A stretch of DNA of 33,044 nt from Nitrososphaerota archaeon (lineage in GTDB: Archaea; Thermoproteota; Nitrososphaeria; Nitrososphaerales; Gagatemarchaeaceae): the NCBI GenBank assembly GCA_027886975.1, contig JAPCJK010000013.1, positions 1 to 33,044 of the forward strand, given 5' to 3'. The position numbers were made by a program, and so were the translations under genes. The notes below the pieces were generated by a model that was not told the DNA's origin, did not search any database, and saw only the letters and a list, made by a program, of their open reading frames with translations. Of this stretch, positions 15,471-23,193 are shown piece by piece; the stretch's first letter is position 1; each line of letters opens with the position of its first letter.

Positions 15471-16748
15471 TCACTTGTAGGCCTCGTAGCCCTTCCCGAG
15501 GACCGACGAGGCTATCTTCAGTTCCATTATCTCGTCTGTTCCTTCGTAAATTCTGGCGACGCGGGTGTCTAGGAAATGTTTTGCGACTGGCGACATTATG
15601 GAATAACCGAACCCTCCGAAGCACTGGACCGCTCTGTCGGCCGATTCGAAAGCGCATCGGGAAGCCATGTATTTGGCAACGGCTGACAGTCGGTCGGCCT
15701 CGGCTCGGAGTGGCAGGCTCTTCGGGTCCTTCTCAGAATCGTCTTTCTTGATGGCAGCCCGATAGACGAGCCACCGGCAAGCCTCCAGGCTTGACTCTAT
15801 GAAGGCCACGTGCTTCTGGATTAATTGGTGCTTGCCAATCTCCTTGCCGTGCTGAACCCTGGAAGTTACCCTTTCTTTCACCTGGTTGAGGCAGTCCTCC
15901 ATCACGCCCACGCACCCAGAACCTATCCCAATCCTCCCGTTGAGAAGTGCGGAGTAGGCTACGGAGAACCCCTTTCCCTCCTGCCCTAGGATGTCCTCCT
16001 TTGACACGAAGGCGCCCTCAAGAGTCAACATCGACGTGTCAGAGGTGAAGAGGCCGATTTTTTCTTCGAGCCTCATATCCACTTTGAAGCCCTTCTGTTT
16101 CGTGTCAAGTAGGAACGCGGTGAGTCCTCCGCCTCCCACTTCAGGATAGGCGAAGACTATCATGTTGGATGCAACGGACCCGTTGGAGATGAGGTACTTG
16201 GATCCAGAGAGGCTGAAACCATCTCCCTCCCTCCTGTAGGTCGTCTTGAGCGACGCCGGGTCCGAGCCTGCTTCCGGCTCCGTAAGGCCGTAAGCGAGGA
16301 CCGCCTCACCTTTGGCTGCCCTAGGAAGGTACCGCTGCTTCTGTTCCTCGGTCCCCCAATCTTGGATGCTCATGCTCCCTAGGCACTGATGGACGTCGGC
16401 GAATGTAATGACCCCCATGCCAGACTGCCCCATCCGTTCAAGGAAGAGGGCCTGAACAAGCTGCCTGGCCCCTCGGCCCCCATACTTCTCTTCTATCGGC
16501 ACCCCCATCAGGTTGTGCCGTTTGAGCACTTCAGGGATCTCGGGATTGTACTTCCTCTCGACGTACTTCTCGAATTCTGACACCAGGAGTTCGTTTGCTG
16601 CCGCGTCTGCATCCTCAAGGATATCCAGTTCGCGCTTCTCAAGGCCTATGAGCTTGGTAACTTCGTCCACTGAAGCCTGGAAAAGAACCTCCAATTCGGA
16701 GGCATGGGCCGTCCACGGGCTCTTTAACCGTCTCGGCGCAGGACACAT
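15471..16748 (-). CDS. Acyl-CoA dehydrogenase
   Basis: An FAD-dependent acyl-CoA dehydrogenase of up to 425 residues: acyl-CoA + ETF to enoyl-CoA. It has the N-terminal helical domain, the FAD-binding strand block AYGLTEPEAGSDPASL, the SGSKYLISNGS beta region, and the C-terminal domain with FGGFGY. ARIYEGTDEI has Glu at the usual catalytic-base position. The N-terminal start is uncertain: the frame runs to GTG/ATG-type codons at 16748, but TATA-like TTAAAG sits about 30 nt before TTG 16694, which would give MEVLFQASVDEV and a normal-length enzyme. No ETF genes in the window. Substrate unknown (short-chain or amino-acid derived acyl-CoA). Confidence 0.92.
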   Translation of the reverse strand: MCPAPRRLKSPWTAHASELEVLFQASVDEVTKLIGLEKRELDILEDADAAANELLVSEFEKYVERKYNPEIPEVLKRHNLMGVPIEEKYGGRGARQLVQALFLERMGQSGMGVITFADVHQCLGSMSIQDWGTEEQKQRYLPRAAKGEAVLAYGLTEPEAGSDPASLKTTYRREGDGFSLSGSKYLISNGSVASNMIVFAYPEVGGGGLTAFLLDTKQKGFKVDMRLEEKIGLFTSDTSMLTLEGAFVSKEDILGQEGKGFSVAYSALLNGRIGIGSGCVGVMEDCLNQVKERVTSRVQHGKEIGKHQLIQKHVAFIESSLEACRWLVYRAAIKKDDSEKDPKSLPLRAEADRLSAVAKYMASRCAFESADRAVQCFGGFGYSIMSPVAKHFLDTRVARIYEGTDEIMELKIASSVLGKGYEAYK

Positions 16749-16865
16749 GCTTTTCTAGCGGACGAGACCACGGCGCCTCAATGCGGGTCTTGTCGGAAGC
16801 GGACTAGGATGAAATCAAACGTTTCACCGATGTTCCTGACGTATTTCATGGTGAACTGGGAGAAG

Positions 16866-17012
16866 ATGGAACAGCATCAGTCAGACCAGAAGTGCACCCT
16901 ATGCGGTGGTTCCATGAACAGGACGGAGGAGGTGATCGACCAGAAGGGGCTGAGATACGAAGGCTACGTCTGCCACGCCGACAAGAGCGTAATCTGGGTT
17001 AGAGCACCCTAG
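16866..17012 (+). CDS. Small zinc-binding-like protein
   Basis: A 48-residue protein if started at ATG 16866 (MEQHQSDQKC). It carries CTLCGG (two Cys), then EGYVCHADK (third Cys plus His), which could coordinate one zinc as C2-C-H. ATG 16809 would add 19 residues of poor protein character. TATA-like TATTTC about 25 nt before 16866 and GGGAGAAG just ahead of it favour the short form. Function unknown; such mini zinc ribbons are common in archaea. Its stop overlaps the convergent MazG-like gene by 4 nt. Confidence 0.58.
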   Translation: MEQHQSDQKCTLCGGSMNRTEEVIDQKGLRYEGYVCHADKSVIWVRAP

Positions 17013-17335
17013 GCTGTTTCGGCTCTCTTCTCCCTGAAGCCTTCGCCGTATTTGAAAGCCCGGCTCATGTTTTTCGCCCACTTCTTCTCAAAGACTTCGT
17101 CCATGTTCGCTTCGGGAGCAATCAACCTAGAGGCGTCGAGGATGTAGAAAATCACGTCAACCAACTCCTCTATGGTCTCATTGGTTGGCTTACCTTTCTT
17201 CCACGAGTCTCCCGCCTCCCCCAGTTCGATGAATGCAAAGAGGAGCTTGTTTGCTATGTCATCAGGAGTGTTTCCGAAACCCTTCGCGGCAACGAGTTCG
17301 GCGACCTTCCGTTTTGCCTCCTCAAGGCCAGGCAC
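17009..17335 (-). CDS. MazG-like nucleotide pyrophosphohydrolase
   Basis: A 108-residue all-alpha NTP pyrophosphatase-like protein with the paired acidic motifs of the MazG fold: FIELGEAGD (35-43, Glu37/Glu40) and EELVDVIFYILD (56-67, Glu56/Glu57/Asp60), which bind Mg2+ and the triphosphate. It probably hydrolyses non-canonical (d)NTPs to monophosphates (house-cleaning). It starts at GTG 17335, 23 nt downstream of the endonuclease III stop on the same strand. Pairing with a base-excision-repair nuclease fits a nucleotide-damage theme (inference). Confidence 0.82.
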   Translation of the reverse strand: MPGLEEAKRKVAELVAAKGFGNTPDDIANKLLFAFIELGEAGDSWKKGKPTNETIEELVDVIFYILDASRLIAPEANMDEVFEKKWAKNMSRAFKYGEGFREKRAETA

Positions 17336-17358
17336 ACTTCAAGGGCGCCGTCCACGGC

Positions 17359-18006
17359 CTAAGAAGCTTTGCGCTTGGGAGCGACGACTGTCTTGTAGTA
17401 GAAGCACTCACCCGACAGGGAGCAGGTTGAGCAATGAGGACCGATAGGCTTGCAGGTTGTCTGGCCGAACCGAACGAACAGGTCATTCAGTTCTAACCAG
17501 TACTTCTTGGGGACCTTGCGAACGAGTTCTGCCTCGGTCTCCTCTGGTTTCTTAGTACTTACGAGTCCGAGCCGGTTGGAGATTCTGTGGACGTGCGTGT
17601 CGACGGGTATCGCCGGTTTGTTGAAGGCGTAGACAAGAACGCAGTTGGCGGTTTTCCTCCCCACCGAATGCAACTTCAAGAGGTCCTCCTCGTTGTCGGG
17701 GACCTCTCCCCCGAACTCGTCAAGTAATTGTCTTGATGCAATCATGATGTTTTTCGTTTTCATGTTGTAAAAACCTGACGGCTTTATGAGACGGCGTACG
17801 ATGTCCGGGTCCGCTGTCGCGAGCTGGAAAGGGGTCTTGTATTTTGAAAACAGGTTTTCAGTCGCCCTTGTCGTGTTTTCATCACGGGTTCTGTGAGAGA
17901 GGATGGTACCGATCAAGATGCGAAACGGGTCACCTCCTCCAGCTTCCTGGAGCTGTGCCAAGGCGGTAGCTCGCTTGTCGAAGGAGCCATAGACCATCCG
18001 CCGCAT
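17359..18006 (-). CDS. nth: Endonuclease III (DNA glycosylase/AP lyase)
   Basis: A 215-residue Nth from ATG 18006; a longer frame to 18069 would overlap the upstream epimerase gene by 40 nt, so the shorter start (23 nt after that gene's stop) is preferred. It removes oxidised pyrimidines and nicks abasic sites. The HhH motif [11 protein letters not shown] contains the catalytic Lys (about 118). PVDTHVHR contains the catalytic Asp (about 136). The C-terminal [4Fe-4S] motif is Cys185-x6-Cys192-x2-Cys195-x5-Cys201. Length and cluster spacing are standard. Confidence 0.93.
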   Translation of the reverse strand: MRRMVYGSFDKRATALAQLQEAGGGDPFRILIGTILSHRTRDENTTRATENLFSKYKTPFQLATADPDIVRRLIKPSGFYNMKTKNIMIASRQLLDEFGGEVPDNEEDLLKLHSVGRKTANCVLVYAFNKPAIPVDTHVHRISNRLGLVSTKKPEETEAELVRKVPKKYWLELNDLFVRFGQTTCKPIGPHCSTCSLSGECFYYKTVVAPKRKAS

Positions 18007-18029
18007 CTCCCTGAGGATTCGAGAGATGG

Positions 18030-18953
18030 CTAAGCGTTTTCTGTGACCCAGGGCTCTTTTCTGTACCAAACCGCGATTTCCTCGGATGTGGCCTTCAAGT
18101 CAAACTGAGGGGAATACCCCAAACCCTTCCATGACGTTTGTGTCTCTATCCTAAGTGAAGCCTTCAGCTGATCCGCGGTGTATTTGGGCAAGGCGGAGGA
18201 TGTGAAGACCCCCTGTCTCTTGACATTGACCCTTGCTCCCAACGCAACGACTATGGCGCGGGCGAGCTCTTCGGGGGTCGAGTCGAAAGATTTCACCAGG
18301 TAGACAGGTCCTTGACTCGAGGGTCCTGTTGCAGTTTTGTACATGGCCTGGGCGATATCCTTGGGATGAGAGAATGACATGGACTTGGTGGAGGGGATCG
18401 TAACGGTGCCCGAATCAACCATCCGAAGGACAGGGACCACCAAGCTTTCGTCTCTTGAGCCGATTGCCTTTGCCGACCGGATTATTGCGATTCTTGGTTC
18501 TTTGTTCCTCTTGGAGAATTCGATGAGTAGTCTCTCGGCTTCTGCTTTCGACTTCTGGTAGTCATCCGAGGGGTTTAGGCCTGTCGCCTCGTTGATCGCC
18601 TTTGTTCCGAATCCGTAGACATCGAGAGTGCTTAGGTGGACGAAGGTCTTGACCTTCGACTCTTTGGCCACTTCGAGGAGGTTGAGTATGCCCTCGGTGT
18701 TGAACATGTGAAAATCGGCGTCGGACCCCGGCATCGGCGACGCCATATTGTAAACCATGTCAACTCCTTCCATGGCTTCGTGAAGCGAGTGGTGGTCCTT
18801 CACGTCCGCTTCCAATCCCTGAACCCCGCTGGCGTCCATTATCTTGAGGTGCGAACCCTTCCTGAAGATTCCCTTGGAAATCTCCCCTTGCTGGAACAGA
18901 TATTCTACTACATGGCCACCGATGAAACCCGTTCCTCCCACAAGCAGGTTCAA
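18030..18953 (-). CDS. NAD(P)-dependent epimerase/dehydratase (extended SDR)
   Basis: A 307-residue extended [11 protein letters not shown] (6-13) binds NAD(P). The active-site Ser/Thr (LST, about 117-119) and Tyr132-x3-Lys136 (YQKSK) form the catalytic triad. The C-terminal half is typical of sugar or steroid-like epimerase/reductases ([10 protein letters not shown]). Substrate unknown. It starts at TTG 18953, overlapping the stop of the upstream His-tailed gene by 4 nt, so the two proteins are made together. Nth follows 23 nt downstream. Confidence 0.87.
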   Translation of the reverse strand: MNLLVGGTGFIGGHVVEYLFQQGEISKGIFRKGSHLKIMDASGVQGLEADVKDHHSLHEAMEGVDMVYNMASPMPGSDADFHMFNTEGILNLLEVAKESKVKTFVHLSTLDVYGFGTKAINEATGLNPSDDYQKSKAEAERLLIEFSKRNKEPRIAIIRSAKAIGSRDESLVVPVLRMVDSGTVTIPSTKSMSFSHPKDIAQAMYKTATGPSSQGPVYLVKSFDSTPEELARAIVVALGARVNVKRQGVFTSSALPKYTADQLKASLRIETQTSWKGLGYSPQFDLKATSEEIAVWYRKEPWVTENA

Positions 18954-19273
18954 ACTTTCCCACCCTCGGGATCTTCGCCAAGATGAAGGTGATGATGGTG
19001 TTCATTCTTTCCAGGTCTTGCCTCGAAGTCCCCCCTGACAAGCCTCAACTGGAGGTCCTCCTCGAATTTGGGGAAATCGCCTGTGAGTGTCGCCAGTTTG
19101 CCCTTGGCCATCTTCGAAAACTGTGGCGAGAAGTTTTGCCCCCCGAATCTTCCGTAGGCAACTCCGGAGAATCGGACCTTTTTGCCCTTGACTTCCACGA
19201 ACCCTTTGATGAGATTCGCCACCTCCCCCTCACTTACAAAGTCCACCACTATGCTGTATGAAGGAAGAGACAA
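18950..19273 (-). CDS. Hypothetical protein with His-rich C-terminal tail
   Basis: A 107-residue protein of unknown family. The first about 75 residues look like a compact beta-rich domain (YSIVVDFVSEGEVANLIKGF; VRFSGVAYGRFGG). The tail contains EHHHHLHLGED, five His within seven residues plus acids, suggesting metal (Ni/Zn/Co) binding or storage. The start is TTG 19273, with TATA-like TTTAAA about 33 nt upstream. It is translationally coupled (4-nt overlap) to the SDR epimerase downstream, so a shared function is likely but not identifiable. Confidence 0.65.
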   Translation of the reverse strand: MSLPSYSIVVDFVSEGEVANLIKGFVEVKGKKVRFSGVAYGRFGGQNFSPQFSKMAKGKLATLTGDFPKFEEDLQLRLVRGDFEARPGKNEHHHHLHLGEDPEGGKV

Positions 19274-19347
19274 GTCTCGTCGAGGCCCTCCGCGGCTGCG
19301 TTTAAAGTCAGTCGTCGCTTTTACTCTATCGATGGGACAACGAAGCC

Positions 19348-19671
19348 CTAGCGCAGGGCCTCGGCTTGAATGAGTTCGGCGAGCTTTTGGAAGTAAAGCC
19401 TGGTGGCCATGGGCATTTGGGAAAGGTTCCTTTCGATGGCTTCGATGACATACTTGATGGCCCGCCTTGAAGTCTTGAATTCGAATTTCATCGGGAGAAT
19501 AGGATCTTGGACAACTTCGATGGAATCTGTCAGATGACTCGGGGCTTCGGATCTTGCGTCGCTGGCGACCTTCTGATACCAGCCCGAGAGAACGTTGGGG
19601 TCGAGGCCAAGTTTCAGGTCTTCTATTTCCTGAAGGAGCCTGTTAAGGACCAGCATCTCCTCGTTGGCCAA
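19348..19671 (-). CDS. Hypothetical helical protein
   Basis: An about 107-residue, mostly helical protein (ANEEMLVLNRLLQEIEDLK; RRAIKYVIEAIERNLSQM) with no recognised family. The frame is open up to TTG 19773, but residues before 19671 are Asn/Ser/Arg-rich and unlike protein, and TATA-like TTAAAC (19705-19710) lies inside them. TTG 19671 or ATG 19656 are therefore likelier starts. The upstream edge abuts the AT-rich homing-endonuclease island, so the original promoter or N-terminus may have been altered by insertion. Confidence 0.55.
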   Translation of the reverse strand: MANEEMLVLNRLLQEIEDLKLGLDPNVLSGWYQKVASDARSEAPSHLTDSIEVVQDPILPMKFEFKTSRRAIKYVIEAIERNLSQMPMATRLYFQKLAELIQAEALR

Positions 19672-19811
19672 TGACCTTACGGGGCTGTATTCCCTCCTTC
19701 GGGAGTTTAAGAAATGGTGTGTAAAGTTGTTGAGCCGAGAATTGAAACTAGATTGATTTCGAGACTCTTTCAAGGTTGGTCGTTAAGTGTTAGACATCGC
19801 TGTCTTGGTGA

Positions 19812-20411
19812 TTGCCAGAGAGCGAACTCGACTCCCTTGGATACAATGACTGGCGGCAGGTAGGGGGGTATTTTGACGGAGATGGTTGTGTTATCGTCAA
19901 GATTCGGCAATTTGTTCTCATCCTTTACCTTCAATGGACCGACCGCTGCAGAGAACATTTGGAGCAGATTGACAGATTATTACATTCGATTCAAGGGATT
20001 TCAACCAGAATCTATCGCGACGCTGTTCATGATGCATATCACCTCATGGTTACTAGACAAGATTCAGTACTCCGGATAGCCAAGGAAATGTTGCCGTTCA
20101 CATTCAAGAAGAGGGTAGAACTTCAAGTCGTCGTCGACTATTACTGTGACAAAATAACGGGGAACGAAGGCACAGCCTTGCTGAATGAACAGATTGAAAG
20201 AGGCTTCAGATCAGCGAACAAGATTTCGGCTAGTCTCCCATTAACTCACAACAAGGCCGTCGCCAGGGCTAGGCGACGCTCGAATTTGAGCGACTTCCAA
20301 GTAGAGGAAATATGTAGAAAGTACGGAAATGGATGTCCAGTTTCTGAACTCGCATCTGCCTATGGAAAGTCCGCAGCTTCCATACGGAAAATAGTAACTA
20401 ATCCAACTTAG
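19812..20411 (+). CDS. Free-standing LAGLIDADG-type homing endonuclease with C-terminal HTH
   Basis: A 199-residue protein. Residues 17-25 (VGGYFDGDG) are a clear LAGLIDADG motif with the acidic catalytic residue, followed by the beta strand CVIVKI. Residues about 40-110 fit the rest of one LAGLIDADG domain. A single motif implies a homodimer. Residues about 155-198 (LSDFQVEEICRKYGNGCPVSE..AYGKSAASIRKI) form a helix-turn-helix like those used for DNA contact. It starts at TTG 19812, 29 nt after TATA-like TTAAGT (19783). Base composition is visibly more AT-rich than flanking genes, suggesting transfer. It is not inside a recognisable host gene, intron or intein. Confidence 0.72.
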   Translation: MPESELDSLGYNDWRQVGGYFDGDGCVIVKIRQFVLILYLQWTDRCREHLEQIDRLLHSIQGISTRIYRDAVHDAYHLMVTRQDSVLRIAKEMLPFTFKKRVELQVVVDYYCDKITGNEGTALLNEQIERGFRSANKISASLPLTHNKAVARARRRSNLSDFQVEEICRKYGNGCPVSELASAYGKSAASIRKIVTNPT

Positions 20412-20413
20412 TC

Positions 20414-20827
20414 CTAGCTACATCTCATTTGAAATATCTCTGTCTTCTCGTATTCGGCCTCCCACATGTGGGTCGAGTTCCTCCCCCGGCGGACGGCCAG
20501 AAGGGTGTAGCCCTCGGGCGCTTTTGTGTACGCGCGTTCCAAGATAGTGGTGGCGGGTTCGTCGTCTTCGTCGAAGCTCTGGACGATGTGCTGACGGAAC
20601 TTTTCGACCTCCTTCATGTAGTCCTTGAGGCAGAGGGCCCTGCCCTGGAGCCGGGAAGATGTAAGGAGCTTCACATCGTCTCCACAGACATCGCATTTCA
20701 CCTTGGTCATCCCGTCAGCGAGGCAGACCCTTCCTACCCCAATGACCAAGGGGAAGGTCCCTGTCTGCTCCTCGACTTTCCCGCAGATTGCACACTTCGC
20801 CAGTCCTTTCGATGATGAGTGTTGCAA
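20414..20827 (-). CDS. Zinc-ribbon hypothetical protein
   Basis: A 137-residue protein from TTG 20827 (MQHSSSKGLAKCAICGK). TATA-like TTAAAT is centred about 30 nt upstream; the frame extends to 20851, but that part would lie upstream of the expected transcript start. Two zinc-binding pairs (CAICG and CDVCG, about 30 residues apart) with an intervening CLADGM and later CLKDYM suggest one or two treble-clef/ribbon sites. The C-terminal part is a soluble alpha/beta region. Function unknown. It shares a bidirectional promoter with the enolase-superfamily gene. Confidence 0.68.
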   Translation of the reverse strand: MQHSSSKGLAKCAICGKVEEQTGTFPLVIGVGRVCLADGMTKVKCDVCGDDVKLLTSSRLQGRALCLKDYMKEVEKFRQHIVQSFDEDDEPATTILERAYTKAPEGYTLLAVRRGRNSTHMWEAEYEKTEIFQMRCS

Positions 20828-20854
20828 GTTCGAAAGGAAGCGTAGTGTCAATCA

Positions 20855-20861
20855 ATTTAAG
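20855..20861. promoter_or_regulatory. Bidirectional TATA element between zinc protein and enolase-superfamily gene
   Basis: ATTTAAG reads TTTAA on plus and TTAAAT on minus. It is about 28-30 nt from TTG 20886 (plus) and TTG 20827 (minus), matching the leaderless spacing elsewhere in the window. No second AT-rich element lies between the two starts. Confidence 0.5.
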
Positions 20862-20885
20862 GTTGCCCCGATGGCGATTGTTCTA

Positions 20886-21971
20886 TTGAAGGTCGAGGCC
20901 CTGGAAGCCTTCCCAATCGCGATTAAGGTCGAAGAAGACCTCAAGGGAGGGACGTTCAGTTACTCGCACTTCCAGACCGTGCTCGTCAGGGCCGTTTGCG
21001 ACGGGGTCGAAGGCTGGGGGGAAGCGATGACCAGGTTCGACCCTGAGGCCACTGCCTCCATGGTGCGCTATCTAGGGAAGGCGTTAACGGGGCGAGTCTA
21101 TCCCGAGGTGAGGGCAGCGTGGAATCAGATCTGGAGAGAACTCCGGGTCCGGGGGCATACGAGAGGAGTATCCGTCGAAGCGCTTAGTGGAATCGAAATC
21201 GCCTTGTACGACTGCCTGGGGAAGGCCTCGCGCAGGCCTCTGAACAGCTTCTTTACTTCAAATCCAACACCAGAAGTCGGAGTTTTTGCAGGGTCACTGT
21301 TCGCTTCTCGCGGCTCGTTGGCCTCTCAAGTCGAGCAGGTGAGGGCAAAAGAGCTTGGGGGTGCCAAAATCAAGATCGGTTTCGGCGTCGACGAAGATGT
21401 GCGAACTTTGGCAGCGGTCAGGAAAGCATGGCCTGAGGGGATGCTTGTGGCGGACGCCAACGGTGCGTACGACGTGAAGAACGCACTGAAAGCCGCGGCG
21501 GCATTCTCCGACTTCGACCTAGCCTGGTTCGAGGAACCTGTTCTCTCCGACGATTGGGAGGGGTACACCGCCCTCAAGGGTTCGAAAGTTAGGATAGGGG
21601 CAGGCGAGAGCTGGTTCGCCGGAGATTTCGACAGGCCCATCGAAGAGAAGCTTGTAGGAGTCCTTGAGCCAAGCGTGAGCAGGTGCGGCGGGGTTGCAAT
21701 CGAGATGGAAGTAGCGGAGAAGGGGGGCGCGCGAGGCGTATCATTTTCTCCGATGACCGGTATGAACTCGGTCATTTCGCTTGCGGCCTCCCTGCACGCC
21801 GCGTCGGCTCGTCCCTCCATCGGTGTAGAGTTCAATCCCTTTCCGAACCCTCTTCAGTCAGAACTCGCCGCCGGACTTGAAGCGCCCAGAGGCGGAAAAA
21901 TCGGAGTCCCACATGGTCATGGTCTAGGGATATCCGTTGACCTAGCGTTCGTGAAGAAGCATTCGAGATAG
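20886..21971 (+). CDS. Enolase-superfamily (mandelate racemase/muconate lactonising) enzyme
   Basis: A 361-residue enzyme from TTG 20886 (MKVEALEAFPIAIKV), which aligns with the usual family N-terminus; ATG 20871 would add five residues but lies only about 13 nt from the TATA element. The capping domain is followed by the barrel with Lys151-x-Lys153 (KIKIG), metal ligands Asp180 (VADANGAYD), Glu206/207 (WFEEP) and Glu231 (GAGES). At the seventh strand, where mandelate racemases carry a catalytic His, the sequence is SFSPMTG (276-282) with no His. Lys-based acid/base chemistry, as in muconate lactonising or dipeptide epimerases, is more likely. Substrate unknown. Confidence 0.83.
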   Translation: MKVEALEAFPIAIKVEEDLKGGTFSYSHFQTVLVRAVCDGVEGWGEAMTRFDPEATASMVRYLGKALTGRVYPEVRAAWNQIWRELRVRGHTRGVSVEALSGIEIALYDCLGKASRRPLNSFFTSNPTPEVGVFAGSLFASRGSLASQVEQVRAKELGGAKIKIGFGVDEDVRTLAAVRKAWPEGMLVADANGAYDVKNALKAAAAFSDFDLAWFEEPVLSDDWEGYTALKGSKVRIGAGESWFAGDFDRPIEEKLVGVLEPSVSRCGGVAIEMEVAEKGGARGVSFSPMTGMNSVISLAASLHAASARPSIGVEFNPFPNPLQSELAAGLEAPRGGKIGVPHGHGLGISVDLAFVKKHSR

Positions 21972-21988
21972 GCGAAACTCGCCTCGCA

Positions 21989-22768
21989 TCATAGTAGCGG
22001 GACTATGTCGTCGACGTTGGAGAGGGTGGCGACGGTTTGAAAGTCCCCGACGCTCTGGTCGACCCCGCTTGTTACTAAGATCGAATCTACCCCAGCCTTC
22101 GCTGCGCCTGCGATATCTGTGTCCGCCTGGTCTCCGATCATCACTGCCTCCCCTTTCTCGCACCCTGCCCTTTCAAGTGCGATTCTGAACATCAAAGGAG
22201 ATGGCTTGCCTATCACGGTCGATCTCTTTTGGCTGGCATACTCGATTGCTTTGACGATCGGCCCAGTCGCCATGGCAGGGCCTGTCTTGTACATGTAGAG
22301 CCGAGAGTTGTGGGTAGCGACAATAGCTGCGCCGTTTCTTGCGAGCCTTGCAGCATGGTCGAGTTTTTCATAGTTTATTTTCCGGTCGAGGCCCACGACC
22401 ACGAATTCTGCTTTCTCGCCTTCGGTCCTACGGTGGCCGCACCTTTTCATCTCCAAATCCAGGCCCTCCTCGCCGACAAGAAAGTAGGAGACCCTGCCGT
22501 GCCTGTCTCGGAGATATTCGGCGGTGAGAAGGCTGCTCGTCAAGATTTCTTCCTTTTTCACTGGCACGGCGAACTCCTCAAGGCGAGAATGGATTGTCTC
22601 GACGGTGTCGGTCGAGTTGTTGGTTAGGACATAGAGTTTCTTGTGGCGCGCTCTAAGGGCCTCAATGGCCTTCGTCCCGCCTATCTTCACCCTGCTCTCC
22701 TTTCCTTTGTAAAAGACCCCGTCGAGGTCGAACAGGAAGAGCTTCTTGTCACGCAGCAGTCTTTTCAA
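21989..22768 (-). CDS. HAD-superfamily phosphatase, NagD-like
   Basis: A 259-residue HAD phosphatase of the NagD/p-nitrophenylphosphatase group: motif I DLDGV (14-18, nucleophile Asp14 and acid Asp16), motif II LTNNS (about 48-52), a C2-type cap, motif III Lys in GKPSP, and motif IV GDQADTD. It hydrolyses a small phosphomonoester, substrate unknown. Its ATG overlaps the stop of the aconitase-X small subunit by 4 nt, making it the third gene of that operon. This suggests a role on a phosphorylated isoprenoid precursor or a related housekeeping function (inference). Confidence 0.87.
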   Translation of the reverse strand: MKRLLRDKKLFLFDLDGVFYKGKESRVKIGGTKAIEALRARHKKLYVLTNNSTDTVETIHSRLEEFAVPVKKEEILTSSLLTAEYLRDRHGRVSYFLVGEEGLDLEMKRCGHRRTEGEKAEFVVVGLDRKINYEKLDHAARLARNGAAIVATHNSRLYMYKTGPAMATGPIVKAIEYASQKRSTVIGKPSPLMFRIALERAGCEKGEAVMIGDQADTDIAGAAKAGVDSILVTSGVDQSVGDFQTVATLSNVDDIVPLL

Positions 22769-23193
22769 ATTGACACCCGCACCTCGCCAGCACCGCCGTC
22801 CACCGAAACCCTGGCCCCCGACTTAATTGCCGAGTAGATGTTCCTCTGGATGCCAGAGATGACGGGTATCTCCTTTCCGTAGACCAGCCTCGCCATGACG
22901 GACCCGATGACGGCCGATAGGTCGACCCCTTCGGTCACCAGGGCCACTGGGTTGTTCCCGAGTCGGACGGTCTCAAGGAACCAAGCGGAAGCTGTGGTGG
23001 AGCCCTTGCCGAACGGGTAGAACAGAACTTTGCCCTTTACCTCCGAACCCTTGACGTCGCTCCTCACGTCGGTGACGTTCCCGGTTGCAGGGTCGACTCC
23101 GTGTGCAAAGGTGAACGCCATGTTTGACACGACCGCTTCTCCTTCGGCCCGGCCCGGGACCAATCCTCTACCCTTCAAGGTGCCTGAGCTCAA
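22765..23193 (-). CDS. Aconitase X swivel domain / phosphomevalonate dehydratase small subunit
   Basis: A 142-residue DUF126-type protein, the swivelling domain that pairs with the aconitase-X catalytic subunit. Visible hallmarks are RAEGEAVVSNMAF, the GKGSTTAS loop and GKEIPVI near the end. In archaea this two-subunit enzyme is phosphomevalonate dehydratase: mevalonate 5-phosphate to trans-anhydromevalonate 5-phosphate in the archaeal mevalonate pathway (established for the family in archaea; in bacteria relatives act on hydroxyproline). The start is TTG 23193, overlapping the large-subunit stop by 4 nt. Confidence 0.88.
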   Translation of the reverse strand: MSSGTLKGRGLVPGRAEGEAVVSNMAFTFAHGVDPATGNVTDVRSDVKGSEVKGKVLFYPFGKGSTTASAWFLETVRLGNNPVALVTEGVDLSAVIGSVMARLVYGKEIPVISGIQRNIYSAIKSGARVSVDGGAGEVRVSI

